NCBI RefSeq assembly: GCF_003003215.1
Contig: NZ_PVUF01000007.1
Span: 62,001-126,000, forward strand
Direction: 5' to 3'
Length of the DNA: 64,000 bases
Source of the DNA: Tritonibacter scottomollicae
GTDB taxonomy: Bacteria; Pseudomonadota; Alphaproteobacteria; Rhodobacterales; Rhodobacteraceae
In this document: positions 36,070 through 47,827 of the stretch, in pieces
How the letters are laid out: each line of letters begins with the position of its first letter
Position numbering within the stretch: the first letter of the stretch is position 1
The notes under the pieces: generated by a model
What the model was told of the DNA's origin: nothing
The model's database searches: none
The model's input: only the letters and a program-made list of their open reading frames with translations
Made by a program: the position numbers and the translations under genes

Positions 36070-36092
36070 GCTTGCCCCGTTCGGGCAGGCTT
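36068..36092 (+). promoter_or_regulatory. hairpin between ompH and fabZ
   Basis: AAGCTTGCCC / GGGCAGGCTT with one G-T pair and a five-base loop, beginning at the ompH stop. Without a U-tract it is more likely an attenuator or RNA-stability element than a full terminator. Confidence 0.4.
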
Positions 36093-36132
36093 GCTAGGAC
36101 AAATATCTGAAAAAACCAATGGAAGCTGACCC

Positions 36133-36615
36133 ATGAGTGCTGACGCAAATCCCGACCTCAAGAGCGCCGACATCGGCCTGATCCAACAGATCCTGCCGCA
36201 TCGCTATCCGTTCCTGCTGGTGGACAAGGTCGTCGATATCGACGGGTATCAGTCAGCGCGCGGCATCAAAAACGTCACGATGAACGAACCGCATTTCCAG
36301 GGCCACTTCCCGGGAACGCCGATCATGCCAGGTGTCACCATTGTCGAGGCGATGGCACAGACCTCCGGTGTGATGCTGGGCGTGGGGATGGATCAGATCG
36401 GCAGCGATATGCTGATCTATTTCATGAACATCGACAAATGCAAATTCCGCCGCAAGGTTGTACCCGGTGATGTGCTGGAAATGCACGTGGAAACCCTGCG
36501 CGGCAAGCCCGGCGGCAAGATCTTCAAATTCTCGGGTCGCGCGACCGTTGAGGGTGAGCTGGCTGCCGAAGCCGAGTTCACAGCCATGGTTGACCGCGAC
36601 GGAAAGGACGGCTGA
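36133..36615 (+). CDS. fabZ: 3-hydroxyacyl-ACP dehydratase FabZ
   Basis: Dehydrates 3-hydroxyacyl-ACP in fatty acid synthesis. 160 residues, hot-dog fold. The His in [15 protein letters not shown] and the Glu in [10 protein letters not shown] are the catalytic pair. [14 protein letters not shown] at the start is the family signature. The stop overlaps the lpxA start. Confidence 0.95.
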   Translation: MSADANPDLKSADIGLIQQILPHRYPFLLVDKVVDIDGYQSARGIKNVTMNEPHFQGHFPGTPIMPGVTIVEAMAQTSGVMLGVGMDQIGSDMLIYFMNIDKCKFRRKVVPGDVLEMHVETLRGKPGGKIFKFSGRATVEGELAAEAEFTAMVDRDGKDG

Positions 36616-37400
36616 TGACCACTATCCACCCCAGCGCCATTATCGAGGATGGTGCCACTGTCGGCGAAGGCTGCGAAATCGGCCCCTTCTGCATCGTCGG
36701 CGCTGAGGTGGTACTGGGCGACCGCGTGGTTCTGAAGTCCCATGTGGTGATCACCGGCGACACCGAAATCGGCGAGGACACCGTGGTGTTCTCCTTCTCG
36801 GTGTTGGGGGAGATCCCGCAGGATCTGAAGTTCAAGGGCGAGAAATGCCGCACCGTGATCGGCAAACGCAACCGCTTCCGCGAGCATGTGACCGTGAATG
36901 CCGGCACCGACGGCGGCGGCGGTGTGACCCGGATCGGGGATGACGGGCTGTTCATGGCGGGCTGTCACATCGCCCATGACGCGCAGGTCGGCGACCGGGT
37001 GATCGTGGTGAACTCCGCTGCGGTGGCGGGCCATTGCGTGCTTGAAGACGACGTGATCATCGGCGGTCTGTCCGGCATCCATCAATTTGTGCGGATCGGA
37101 CGCGGCGCCATCATCGGCGCGGTCACCATGGTGACCAATGATGTCATTCCCTACGGGCTTGTTCAGGCCTCGCGCGGCGAGCTGGACGGGCTGAACCTTG
37201 TGGGGCTGAAACGCCGGGGCGTCAACCGGGCGGATATCACCGCGCTGCGCGCCGCGTTCCAGATGCTGGCGCAGGGCGAGGGCACCTTCTCCGAGCGTGC
37301 ACGCCGCCTGGGCGAAGAGAACGACAGCGAATATGTGCAGGAAATCGTCGCCTTCATCACCGGTGAGAGCGACCGTCATTTCCTGACCCCCGGCGGCTGA
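36615..37400 (+). CDS. lpxA: UDP-N-acetylglucosamine acyltransferase
   Basis: First step of lipid A synthesis. 261 residues built from hexapeptide repeats of a left-handed helix (ATVGEGCEIGPFCIVGAEVVLGD). The catalytic His lies in GCHIAHDAQVGDR, and the C-terminal helical part reads FQMLAQGEGTFSERARRLG. Overlaps fabZ by one base. Confidence 0.94.
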   Translation: MTTIHPSAIIEDGATVGEGCEIGPFCIVGAEVVLGDRVVLKSHVVITGDTEIGEDTVVFSFSVLGEIPQDLKFKGEKCRTVIGKRNRFREHVTVNAGTDGGGGVTRIGDDGLFMAGCHIAHDAQVGDRVIVVNSAAVAGHCVLEDDVIIGGLSGIHQFVRIGRGAIIGAVTMVTNDVIPYGLVQASRGELDGLNLVGLKRRGVNRADITALRAAFQMLAQGEGTFSERARRLGEENDSEYVQEIVAFITGESDRHFLTPGG

Positions 37401-37414
37401 GAGAGGCACCAACC

Positions 37415-38203
37415 ATGATTGCACTGATTGCCGGTCGCGGGGCATTGCCCGCGGAACTGATTGCACGTCTGCCGGAGCGCCCTCTGATTTGCGCCATGGC
37501 GGGATCGGAACCTGACACGGTGGAGGCGGAGATTACCTTTCGCCTCGAACAGCTGGGCAGTTTTCTGGAACAGTTGAAGGCGGAAAACGTCACGGAGATC
37601 TGCCTTGCGGGCGCGGTGACGCGGCCCCAGATCGACCCGTCGGCGATTGATGCGGCAACCCTGCCGCTGGTACCAGTGCTGCAGGCGGCGATTGCCGCCG
37701 GTGACGATGGCGCGCTGCGGGCGGTGATCGCCATCCTCGAAGAGAGCGGTTTTGCCGTGAAGGGCGCGCATGAGATCGCACCGGACCTGCTGATGGACGA
37801 AGGCGTCCCCACGCAGGTCAAGCCCGGCGAGATCGACAAGGCCGACGCCGAGCGTGCCTCGGTGATTGCCTTTGGCCTCAGCGCCGCTGATATCGGACAG
37901 GCCTGCGCGGTGCGCGCCGGTCAGGCCATCGCCATCGAGACGCTGTTTGGCACCGACTGGATGCTGGCCAGCCTCGCGACGCGACCGGACGGGCAGGGTG
38001 GTTTGTTCTACAAGGCCCCGAAGGCCGGGCAGGACCGCCGTGCAGATCTGCCGACCATTGGCCCGGCGACGGTGGAGGGCGCCGCCATGGCTGGCCTCAA
38101 CGGTATCGTTCTGGAGGCGGAAGGCGTCATCGTCCTCGACCGCGAGGAGGTGATTGCCGCCTGTGACCGCCGGGGCATGTTCCTCTGGCTGCGGCAGGTC
38201 TGA
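37415..38203 (+). CDS. lpxI: UDP-2,3-diacylglucosamine pyrophosphatase LpxI
   Basis: Cleaves UDP-2,3-diacylglucosamine to lipid X, replacing LpxH in most alphaproteobacteria. 262 residues. The start MIALIAGRGALPAEL, the middle ICLAGAVTRPQIDPSAID and the C-terminal GFDLSA-like block AFGLSAADIGQACAVRAGQAIAIE, then DLPTIGPATVEGAAMAGLNGIVL, match the family (DUF1009). It lies between lpxA and lpxB, as usual for this group. Confidence 0.93.
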   Translation: MIALIAGRGALPAELIARLPERPLICAMAGSEPDTVEAEITFRLEQLGSFLEQLKAENVTEICLAGAVTRPQIDPSAIDAATLPLVPVLQAAIAAGDDGALRAVIAILEESGFAVKGAHEIAPDLLMDEGVPTQVKPGEIDKADAERASVIAFGLSAADIGQACAVRAGQAIAIETLFGTDWMLASLATRPDGQGGLFYKAPKAGQDRRADLPTIGPATVEGAAMAGLNGIVLEAEGVIVLDREEVIAACDRRGMFLWLRQV

Positions 38204-38207
38204 TCAC

Positions 38208-39371
38208 ATGAGCCTGCGGGTGTTCATCCTCGCCGGGGAACCCTCTGGCGACAGGTTGGGCGCGGCGCTCATGCGCGGGCTTAAGGAACTGGCGCCGGGG
38301 GTGACATTTGAAGGCGTCGGCGGCAGCCAGATGCAGGCCGAGGGGCTCCGCTCGCAGTTCCCGATGGAAGAACTCTCCGTCATGGGCATTGCCGAGGTGC
38401 TGCCGAAGTATTTCGACCTCAAACGTCGCATTCAGGAGACCGCCGATGCGGTGGTCGCACTGCGGCCGGATGTGATGATCACCATCGACAGCCCGGATTT
38501 TTCCCTGCGCGTTGCAAAGCTGGTGAAAGACGCAAGCGACATCCGTACCGTGCACTACGTTGCGCCTTCCGTCTGGGCCTGGCGTCCGGGGCGCGCGGCG
38601 AAGATGGCGAAGGTCATCGACCATGTGCTCGCGCTGCTGCCGTTCGAGCCACCCTTTATGGAAGCCGCGGGGATGGAGTGCGATTTTGTCGGCCATCCGG
38701 TGGTGGCGGAGCCAAAGGCGACTGAAGCGGAGATCGCGGATTTTCGCGCCGCGCATGATCTTGGCGATGCGCCGGTGCTGCTGGCCCTGCCGGGATCGCG
38801 CCGCTCCGAGGTGGGGCGGTTGGCGGATGTATTTGGCACTGCCTTGCAGCAGTTTCACGCCTCCCACCCGGACCATAGGATCGTGGTGCCTGCGGCGGCG
38901 CATGTGGCGCCCTTGGTGCGTGAAAAACTTGCCGATTGGCCTGCTGGCTGCCTCGTGCTGGACCCTGCAGCATATACCACAGAGGAGTTTGCCGCCCACA
39001 AACGCGCCGCCTTTGCCACTGCAGGGTTGGCGCTAGCGGCCTCGGGCACGGTTTCGCTGGAACTGGCGGCGGCCCGCACGCCGATGGTTATCGCCTACCG
39101 TTTCAACTGGCTGACCTGGCAGATCATGAAGCGCATGGCGCTGATCGACACTGTGACGCTCGTCAATCTGGTCAGTGACACCCGCGTGGTACCGGAATGC
39201 CTCGGGCCCGACTGCACAGCAGAGAAGATCGCCACCCAGCTGGACGCCGTGCTTGCGGCGCCTGAGGCGCAGTTCGACGCCATGCGCCTCACGATGGAGA
39301 GGGTCGGTGAAGGCGGCGATGCGCCCGGTGTGCGGGCCGCCCGTGCTGTGCTGGCCCGGCTGCCGGGCTAA
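38208..39371 (+). CDS. lpxB: lipid-A-disaccharide synthase
   Basis: Joins UDP-diacylglucosamine and lipid X. 387 residues. The N-terminal FILAGEPSGDRLGAALM loop, the IDSPDFSLRVAK, YVAPSVWAWRPGRAAKM and LLPFEPPF blocks and the C-terminal ALAASGTVSLELAAARTPMVIAYR block are conserved. The start at 38208 is four bases after lpxI; a longer upstream frame overlaps lpxI without need. Last gene of the bamA-lpxB unit. Confidence 0.94.
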   Translation: MSLRVFILAGEPSGDRLGAALMRGLKELAPGVTFEGVGGSQMQAEGLRSQFPMEELSVMGIAEVLPKYFDLKRRIQETADAVVALRPDVMITIDSPDFSLRVAKLVKDASDIRTVHYVAPSVWAWRPGRAAKMAKVIDHVLALLPFEPPFMEAAGMECDFVGHPVVAEPKATEAEIADFRAAHDLGDAPVLLALPGSRRSEVGRLADVFGTALQQFHASHPDHRIVVPAAAHVAPLVREKLADWPAGCLVLDPAAYTTEEFAAHKRAAFATAGLALAASGTVSLELAAARTPMVIAYRFNWLTWQIMKRMALIDTVTLVNLVSDTRVVPECLGPDCTAEKIATQLDAVLAAPEAQFDAMRLTMERVGEGGDAPGVRAARAVLARLPG

Positions 39372-39416
39372 GCCGCGTCACGCGCCCCTATCAGGTGAAT
39401 TCCCGCAAGATTGATC

Positions 39417-39440
39417 CGCCCGCGACGTGGATCGCGGGCG
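39417..39440. terminator. stem-loop between convergent lpxB and mnmA
   Basis: Perfect 9-bp stem CGCCCGCGA / TCGCGGGCG with a CGTGGA loop, no U-tract. Its place between convergent genes suggests a terminator. Confidence 0.5.
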
Positions 39441-39452
39441 TGAACAGGGGCT

Positions 39453-40598
39453 TCAGGCGCCGCGCCAGATCCAGCCGCCGCCGAAGATGCGGCTGCCATT
39501 GGGATCATAGAACACGCAGGCCTGACCGGGCGAAATGCCTTCCTCGGCGGCGAAGAGTTCCACCTCCGCCTCGGTCTCCGAGATCGGTCGGATGATCGCA
39601 TCGCGCGGTGGGCGGGTCGACCTGACCTTGACGCTCAGATGCCATTCGTCGCGACTTGTGAAGGGCTCATCGCCCAGCCAGTTGATCTCACGTACGGGCA
39701 CGCGGCGGGTCGCCAGCATCTCCTTGGGGCCAACGATGACCTGCTTTTGGTCCACATCCAGCTTCACCACATAAAGCGGCTCGCTCAAGCCGCCGATGCC
39801 AAGGCCGCGGCGCTGGCCGATAGTGTAGTGGATGACGCCATTGTGCTCGCCCAGTACACGACCATCTGCATGCACGATTTGCCCGGGCTCCGCCGCGCCG
39901 GGGCGCAATTTCTCGATCACCGAGGCATAGTCGCCGTTGGGCACAAAGCAGATGTCCTGGCTGTCCGGCTTGTCGGCCACCGACAGACCGTATTGCGCCG
40001 CCATCTCGCGGGTGGCGTCCTTGGAGGGCAGGTGTCCCAGCGGAAAGCGCAGGAAATCCAGCTGCTCCGGCGTGGTGGAGAACAGGAAATAGCTCTGATC
40101 CCGGTTGGCATCCGCGGCGGAGTGCAGCTCCGGCCCGTTGGCGCCCGTCTTGCGCTGGATATAGTGACCGGTGGCCATGCAGTCGGCCTCCAGATCCTTG
40201 GCGGTTTCCAACAGATCCTTGAACTTCACGCGCTCATTGCAGCGGATGCAGGGCACCGGCGTCGCGCCGGCCAGATAGCTGTCGGCGAACTCGTCGATCA
40301 CTGCATCCTTAAAAATGTTCTCATAATCGAGCACGTAATGCGGAAAGCCACGTTCCTCCGCCACGCGGCGGGCGTCGTGAATATCGATTCCCGCGCAGCA
40401 GGCGCCTTTCTTGGCCAGCGCTGCCCCGTGATCATAAAGCTGCAGCGTCACACCGACCACATCATAGCCCTGTTCGGACAGGTAGGCCGCCACCACGGAG
40501 CTGTCGACACCGCCTGACATGGCGACAACGACGCGGGTGTCCGCGGGCGATTTTGCAAAACCTAGCGAGTTCACTGGGGTCTCGTTGTCCAGTGCCAT
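39453..40598 (-). CDS. mnmA: tRNA 2-thiouridine(34) synthase MnmA
   Basis: Thiolates U34 of Lys, Glu and Gln tRNAs. 381 residues. The PP-loop [18 protein letters not shown] binds ATP. Cys in [15 protein letters not shown] and Cys in [16 protein letters not shown] form the sulfur-relay pair. The start at 40598 has AAGGAG six bases before it, so I prefer it to a longer upstream frame. Divergent from sciP. Confidence 0.95.
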   Translation of the reverse strand: MALDNETPVNSLGFAKSPADTRVVVAMSGGVDSSVVAAYLSEQGYDVVGVTLQLYDHGAALAKKGACCAGIDIHDARRVAEERGFPHYVLDYENIFKDAVIDEFADSYLAGATPVPCIRCNERVKFKDLLETAKDLEADCMATGHYIQRKTGANGPELHSAADANRDQSYFLFSTTPEQLDFLRFPLGHLPSKDATREMAAQYGLSVADKPDSQDICFVPNGDYASVIEKLRPGAAEPGQIVHADGRVLGEHNGVIHYTIGQRRGLGIGGLSEPLYVVKLDVDQKQVIVGPKEMLATRRVPVREINWLGDEPFTSRDEWHLSVKVRSTRPPRDAIIRPISETEAEVELFAAEEGISPGQACVFYDPNGSRIFGGGWIWRGA

Positions 40599-40755
40599 GA
40601 TGTGCTCCTTAAGGGGTTCGGGTGCGGATCGGGAAAGCATCGAAGAATATATGAAAATGCTACGTATTCTCAAGGGGCGCATTTCACTCATCGTTAAGAG
40701 CTGCCCGCCATTTTGCACATATAAGCAGAATACGCATCCTAGTAAGGGCATAGCG

Positions 40756-41034
40756 ATGTTTTTAAAGAAAGTTGATGGCCCCCGTGCGGTCACATTACCG
40801 GACGGCACCGTCATGACACGGGCGGACTTGCCGCCTCAAACCACAAAACGCTGGGTGGCATCGCGCAAGGCTGCGGTCGTACGCGGGGTTTTGTACGGAT
40901 TGATTCCCCAGACCGAAGCACTACGTCTTTACAATCTAAGCGAGGATGAATTCCGAAGCTGGGTTGCTGCGGTTGCAGACCACGGGGAAGAGGCCCTGAA
41001 AACCACCCGACTGAAGGAGTATCGTGACCCCTGA
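40756..41034 (+). CDS. sciP: CtrA inhibitor SciP (DUF1153)
   Basis: 92 residues with a helix-turn-helix fold: [21 protein letters not shown] and [22 protein letters not shown]. In Caulobacter, SciP binds CtrA and blocks its activation of G1-phase promoters. The gene sits 125 bases before ctrA in the same direction, an arrangement found in this group. Start at the first Met of the conserved core. Confidence 0.9.
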   Translation: MFLKKVDGPRAVTLPDGTVMTRADLPPQTTKRWVASRKAAVVRGVLYGLIPQTEALRLYNLSEDEFRSWVAAVADHGEEALKTTRLKEYRDP

Positions 41035-41085
41035 GTCGCAAACCGCCGTGTTAACTTTAAGGTTTTGCGGAAATTAACCATCATG

Positions 41086-41101
41086 GTAACGGGACATTAA
41101 C
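41086..41101 (+). promoter_or_regulatory. CtrA-type boxes in the ctrA upstream region
   Basis: GTAA-CGGGACA-TTAAC (41086-41101) is one mismatch from TTAA-N7-TTAAC. TTAACCAT half-sites lie at 41074, and further TTAA blocks at 41051, 41057 and 41117. This is consistent with CtrA autoregulation. The N7 (CGGGACA) is nearly the same as in the box at 14820. Confidence 0.6.
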
Positions 41102-41159
41102 CTTTTCCCAGCAAGGTTAACGCAACCTGAGGACAACAGAGTACAGGCGGAGACCCAAT

Positions 41160-41879
41160 ATGCGCATTCTTCTGGTCGAGGATGATCCCACGACAGCGAA
41201 AAGCATCGAGCTGATGCTGACTCATGCAAACCTAAATGTTTACACGACTGACCTCGGCGAAGAGGGCATCGATCTGGCAAAGCTATACGACTATGACCTG
41301 ATCCTGCTGGATCTGGGCCTGCCGGACATGAACGGTCATGAGGTTCTGCGTCAGCTGCGCTTGTCGCGCATTGAGACCCCGATCCTGATCCTCTCCGGCG
41401 CGGATGACACGGAAAACAAGATCAAGGGTTTTGGCTTTGGTGCGGATGATTATCTGACCAAACCGTTCCATCGCGAGGAACTGGTTGCGCGGATCCACGC
41501 GATTATCCGCCGCTCGAAAGGGCATTCCCAGTCCATTATCAAGACCGGGAAGATCTCCGTTAACCTTGATGCCAAGACCGTGGACGTGGAAGGCAAATCT
41601 GTCCATCTCACTGGTAAGGAATACCAGATGCTGGAGCTTTTGTCGCTTCGCAAAGGCACGACCCTCACCAAGGAGATGTTCCTGAACCATCTCTATGGCG
41701 GTATGGATGAGCCAGAACTGAAGATCATCGACGTGTTCATCTGCAAACTGCGCAAGAAGCTCAGCACGGCGACAGACGGCGAAAATTATATCGAAACCGT
41801 CTGGGGGCGCGGCTATGTGCTGCGCGATCCGCAAGAGGATCTGTCCACCGGTGGTCCGAGGATCGCGATCGGCGCCTGA
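41160..41879 (+). CDS. ctrA: cell-cycle response regulator CtrA
   Basis: 239-residue OmpR-type regulator. The receiver domain has [15 protein letters not shown], the phosphorylation Asp at residue 51 ([10 protein letters not shown]) and a Lys in DDYLTKPF. The winged-helix DNA-binding domain ends [22 protein letters not shown]. It controls motility, the cell cycle and phage-like gene transfer agents in roseobacters and relatives. Adjacent to its inhibitor sciP and followed by a terminator. Confidence 0.97.
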   Translation: MRILLVEDDPTTAKSIELMLTHANLNVYTTDLGEEGIDLAKLYDYDLILLDLGLPDMNGHEVLRQLRLSRIETPILILSGADDTENKIKGFGFGADDYLTKPFHREELVARIHAIIRRSKGHSQSIIKTGKISVNLDAKTVDVEGKSVHLTGKEYQMLELLSLRKGTTLTKEMFLNHLYGGMDEPELKIIDVFICKLRKKLSTATDGENYIETVWGRGYVLRDPQEDLSTGGPRIAIGA

Positions 41880-41914
41880 GCACGGCACGGCACTTAACGC
41901 ACAACAGTTTCTAG

Positions 41915-44269
<2,355 letters not shown>

Positions 44270-44282
44270 GCGTGAGCAGAAC

Positions 44283-46373
44283 ATGAGCGGTCGTCCGGAA
44301 CAGCTGTTCCCCCTTTTTGCGGAATTGGAGACATTGCAAGGTGTCGGTCCCAAAACGGCTGAGCATTTTGCACAACTGCGGATCTCCGCACCGCGGGATC
44401 TGCTGTACACTTTGCCCTATAGCGTGGTGGATCGACGGCGGCGTGAAAGCATCCGGGGGCTCGAGCTGCCAACAACGGCCACGGTCGAGGTGACAGTTGG
44501 TCGTCACCGCCCCGCGCGCAACAAGGGGGGCGCCTATCGGATCGACGTGACGGATCAGGACACCGAGTTTCAGCTGGTGTTTTTCCATGGCCGAAGCCGG
44601 TATCTGACGGCGCAACTGCCGGAAGGGTCGCGCCGCGTGGTCTCTGGCAAGCTGGAACTGTTCGACGGCATGGCGCAGCTGGTCCACCCGGACCACATGC
44701 TGCCCGTGGAGGAGGCGGGGGAGATTCCGGATTTCGAACCGGTCTATCCGCTGACTCATGGGATCACCCAGAAGACCATGTTCAAGGCGGTTCAGAGTGC
44801 GATGTCGCGCATGCCGGAGCTGCCGGAATGGATGGATGGTGGCTACAAGGCGAAACAGGGCTGGGAGCACTGGCATGCAGCGGTTGCCGCGGCGCATACA
44901 CCGGGTGGCGCGGAGGACCTTGAACCGGTTGCCCCCGCCCGGGCGCGCCTGGCCTATGACGAGCTGTTTGCGCATCAATTGACGCTGGCGATCGCCCGCT
45001 CCGTGGAGCGGGAGCAGCCGGGGCGTAGCTCCGTCCCCACCGGGAGACTGCAAAGCAAGGTGCTCTCGGCGCTACCCTACAGGCCCACGGGCGCACAGGG
45101 GCGCGCCATCGAGGAAATCACGGCGGATATGGCCTCCGCCCGGCGCATGAACCGGTTGCTGCAGGGCGATGTGGGCGCGGGCAAGACACTGGTGGCCTTC
45201 ATGGCGCTTCTGGTTGCGGTCGAGGCCGGCGGGCAAGGCGTGATGATGGCGCCGACGGAAATCCTTGCGCGTCAACATCTTGAGGGGTTGCAACCGCTTG
45301 CCAATGACGCAGGCGTAGTGCTGGAAATCCTCACGGGACGGGACAAGGGCAAGGACCGCCGCGCCAAGGTCGAGGCCTTGCAACGGGGCGACATTCAGAT
45401 CCTGGTGGGAACCCATGCGGTGTTCCAGCAGGATGTCGGTTTTGCCGATCTGAGGCTGGTGGTCGTTGACGAACAACACCGCTTTGGCGTGCGGCAACGG
45501 ATGGAGCTGGCGGAGAAGGGCAAGCGCGCTGATGTGCTGGTGATGACCGCAACGCCGATCCCGCGCTCGCTGGCGTTGACCCAATACGGCGATATGGAAG
45601 TTTCCATCCTCGACGAGAAACCGCCGGGGCGCAAACCGATCAAGACCGCGATCCTGAGCACCGAACGCATGTCCGAGGTGGTCGATCACCTACGCCGCGC
45701 CATTGCCGAGGGGCGGCAGTGTTACTGGGTCTGCCCCTTGGTCGAGGAATCCGAGGTGATGGATCTGACCGCAGCGGATGAGCGGTTCAAACACCTGCGC
45801 GCTGTGCTGGGCGAGGATGTGGTGGGGCTGGTGCATGGGCAGATGCCCCCGGCAGAAAAGGATGCTGCCATGGCGGCCTTTCAGGAGGGCCGCACGCGGG
45901 TTCTGGTCGCAACCACTGTAATTGAGGTCGGGGTCAACGTGCCCAATGCCTCCATCATGGTGATCGAGCGGGCCGAGATCTTTGGTCTGGCGCAGTTGCA
46001 CCAGCTGCGCGGCCGCGTGGGCCGTGGCACCGCCGAGTCCACATGTCTTTTGATGTATCAGCCGCCGCTCACCGAGGGCGGGCGCAAACGGTTGGAGGTC
46101 CTGCGCCAGAGCGAGGACGGATTTGTCATCGCCGAAACCGATTTGCAGATGCGCGGGGCGGGGGATGTCATCGGCACTGCTCAATCTGGTCTGCCGAGGT
46201 TCCGCATTGCGGATCTGGAGCGGCAAGCGGATCTGATGGCGGTCGCCCAGAGCGATGCCCGTGCCCTGATGACCTCCGATCCTGATCTGACCAGCGACCG
46301 CGGGCGTGCGGCGCGGACCCTGCTGTGGCTGTTGCGGCAGGATGAAGCTATCCGCCTGATTTCCGTGGGTTAA
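44283..46373 (+). CDS. recG: ATP-dependent DNA helicase RecG
   Basis: Reverses stalled forks and branched DNA. 696 residues. It has an N-terminal wedge domain, Walker A LLQGDVGAGKTLVAF, DEQHRFGVRQR (Walker B), ATPIPRSLAL (motif III) and the SF2 motif VI block QLHQLRGRVGRG, as in the family. Begins 14 bases after ligA, so the two DNA-maintenance genes are probably cotranscribed. Followed by an SOS-box region. Confidence 0.95.
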   Translation: MSGRPEQLFPLFAELETLQGVGPKTAEHFAQLRISAPRDLLYTLPYSVVDRRRRESIRGLELPTTATVEVTVGRHRPARNKGGAYRIDVTDQDTEFQLVFFHGRSRYLTAQLPEGSRRVVSGKLELFDGMAQLVHPDHMLPVEEAGEIPDFEPVYPLTHGITQKTMFKAVQSAMSRMPELPEWMDGGYKAKQGWEHWHAAVAAAHTPGGAEDLEPVAPARARLAYDELFAHQLTLAIARSVEREQPGRSSVPTGRLQSKVLSALPYRPTGAQGRAIEEITADMASARRMNRLLQGDVGAGKTLVAFMALLVAVEAGGQGVMMAPTEILARQHLEGLQPLANDAGVVLEILTGRDKGKDRRAKVEALQRGDIQILVGTHAVFQQDVGFADLRLVVVDEQHRFGVRQRMELAEKGKRADVLVMTATPIPRSLALTQYGDMEVSILDEKPPGRKPIKTAILSTERMSEVVDHLRRAIAEGRQCYWVCPLVEESEVMDLTAADERFKHLRAVLGEDVVGLVHGQMPPAEKDAAMAAFQEGRTRVLVATTVIEVGVNVPNASIMVIERAEIFGLAQLHQLRGRVGRGTAESTCLLMYQPPLTEGGRKRLEVLRQSEDGFVIAETDLQMRGAGDVIGTAQSGLPRFRIADLERQADLMAVAQSDARALMTSDPDLTSDRGRAARTLLWLLRQDEAIRLISVG

Positions 46374-46424
46374 TTCCTGCCATCAGCGGCTTGTTCTCTT
46401 GTGTGTTCCACTTTGTTCGCAAAT

Positions 46425-46439
46425 GTTCTCAAAAAGTTC
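46425..46439 (+). promoter_or_regulatory. SOS box (LexA site) GTTC-N7-GTTC
   Basis: GTTC-TCAAAAA-GTTC fits the alphaproteobacterial LexA consensus GTTC-N7-GTTC exactly. Three further GTTC half-sites precede it in 35 bases (46393, 46405, 46415). It lies 81 bases before a 40-residue membrane ORF. Confidence 0.7.
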
Positions 46440-46519
46440 TTTACACGACTCGCGTGAAATGGGAACAAAGGAGCAACAAAGGCGTCGTGAACGCAGACAG
46501 AGGTCGAGGAGGTTTCCAG

Positions 46520-46642
46520 ATGGTCACACAGTTCAAATCCGCATTGCGCAATTCCCAGTCTACCCTGTTGCAGGATGCTCTGGGGGCCGCGTCGCTGGTT
46601 GTGATGTTGGTTGTCGGGCTTCACCTGCCTGGTCTGATCTGA
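46520..46642 (+). CDS. 40-residue SOS-box membrane protein, possible division inhibitor
   Basis: A short frame starting at an ATG seven bases after GAGGAGG, an excellent ribosome-binding site. The polar N-terminus MVTQFKSALRNSQSTLLQ is followed by one membrane helix (LGAASLVVMLVVGLHLPGLI). It begins 81 bases after the SOS box and its transcript would end at the terminator at 46812. A longer frame from 46391 crosses the box and has no convincing N-terminus. Caulobacter SidA is a 29-residue SOS-induced inner-membrane inhibitor of division; size, topology and control match, but sequence likeness was not tested. Confidence 0.65.
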   Translation: MVTQFKSALRNSQSTLLQDALGAASLVVMLVVGLHLPGLI

Positions 46643-46811
46643 ACCACGCCTTTCTTGTTTTTGTAGCTATTTCTCTGTTTTTGCCTGTGCTTTCATGCCG
46701 GGCGCACCAGCCTCAAGTCTTGCAAAGGCCGACTGCCTGTTCGGTCCGCACTAGAGTGTGAACTCCGGTGCTTGGTGTGTCCCGGGTCCCGCATGAAAGC
46801 GCTATGACTTG

Positions 46812-46848
46812 CCGCCGCCATCTGCCCGGATGTGCGGCGGTTTTTTTT
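46812..46848 (+). terminator. rightward terminator after the SOS ORF
   Basis: CCGCCGC-CATC ... GATG-T-GCGGCGG stem with a bulged T, followed by eight T. The 170 bases between the ORF and this stem could also be a 3' UTR or carry a small RNA. Confidence 0.85.
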
Positions 46849-46920
46849 GTCTCGGACAGATGATCAGGATGGCGCAATTGCAGTTTCTGCTCCGGAGGGA
46901 GCAAAAACCGCGGGCTGAAA

Positions 46921-47373
46921 TCAGGCGCAGTTGGCCTTCTGCGCTGTTTGCATCGCTTCCAACGTAGCCTCGAGCGCCAGCATGATCGAAGCATGGCGGT
47001 TCTTGAACTCCCGCGCCGGGATCAGCACCTCCAACCCCTCAAAGGGTGCCTCGGGGGCAGGGCCGGTCTCGGTGAGCATGGCTTTCAGCTGATCGCGGGC
47101 GGTTTCGACCTCATCCCGGCTGCGGCCGATGATGGCCTGACCAACCACGGACGCAGCAGCCTGTCCCAGCGCGCAGGCTTTGACGTCCTGGGCAAAGCGC
47201 GCAATCTTGCCATCGTCGAGCGCCACATCCACCGTCACGGTTGAGCCACACAGCGGAGAGCGGCGTTTGACCGTGGCATCGGGATCATCCAGCCGCCCCT
47301 GATGCGGGATCTCTGCCGCCAGGGCGAGGATCTTGGTTGAATAAAGCTTGATCAGGTCGGTTTCGCCGGACAT
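46921..47373 (-). CDS. IscU/NifU-like iron-sulfur scaffold protein
   Basis: 150 residues of the IscU/SufU fold. Cys in RRSPLCGSTVTVD and Cys in VKACALGQAAASVVG are two of the three usual cluster ligands. A further Cys is the penultimate residue (KANCA), where the third ligand of SufU-type scaffolds is not expected. This probably acts in Fe-S cluster assembly or sulfur relay. The start at 47373 avoids a low-quality N-terminal extension. Divergent from hisI. Confidence 0.78.
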   Translation of the reverse strand: MSGETDLIKLYSTKILALAAEIPHQGRLDDPDATVKRRSPLCGSTVTVDVALDDGKIARFAQDVKACALGQAAASVVGQAIIGRSRDEVETARDQLKAMLTETGPAPEAPFEGLEVLIPAREFKNRHASIMLALEATLEAMQTAQKANCA

Positions 47374-47450
47374 GTGCAGTTCCTGGGTTTCCCTAAGGCC
47401 GTGTTCCCCATACATAGGGTCGCGCCCCTGAGATGCAAAAGGTTTTTGAC

Positions 47451-47822
47451 ATGCAAGATCCGGTGAAATTTTCGCCCGAAACACTGACATTTAATGAGGC
47501 CGGCCTGCTGCCGTGCATCGCACAGGATGTCGAGAGCGGCGAGATTCTGATGATGGCCTGGATGAATGCGGAGAGCGTGGAAAAAACGCTTGAGACCGGC
47601 CGTGTCACCTATTGGTCGCGGTCGCGCCAATCATTCTGGATCAAGGGCGAGAGCTCCGGCCATGTGCAGGAACTGGTGGAGCTGCGGGTGGACTGTGATC
47701 GTGATGCATTGCTGGCGCTTGTCCGCCAAACCGGACCGGCGTGCCACACCAACCGCCGCAGCTGTTTTTACACCGCCGTACGGGATGGGGATGAGGTTGA
47801 GATCATGACGCCAATGGCCTGA
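47451..47822 (+). CDS. hisI: phosphoribosyl-AMP cyclohydrolase
   Basis: Opens the ring of phosphoribosyl-AMP in histidine synthesis. 123 residues. It carries MMAWMNAESVEKTLETGRVTYWSRSR, the metal ligands DCDRDA and CHTNRRSCFY, all conserved. I prefer the ATG at 47451, eight bases after AAAGG; another in-frame ATG at 47433 is possible. Ends five bases before the convergent gluQRS. Confidence 0.95.
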   Translation: MQDPVKFSPETLTFNEAGLLPCIAQDVESGEILMMAWMNAESVEKTLETGRVTYWSRSRQSFWIKGESSGHVQELVELRVDCDRDALLALVRQTGPACHTNRRSCFYTAVRDGDEVEIMTPMA

Positions 47823-47827
47823 GAAGG

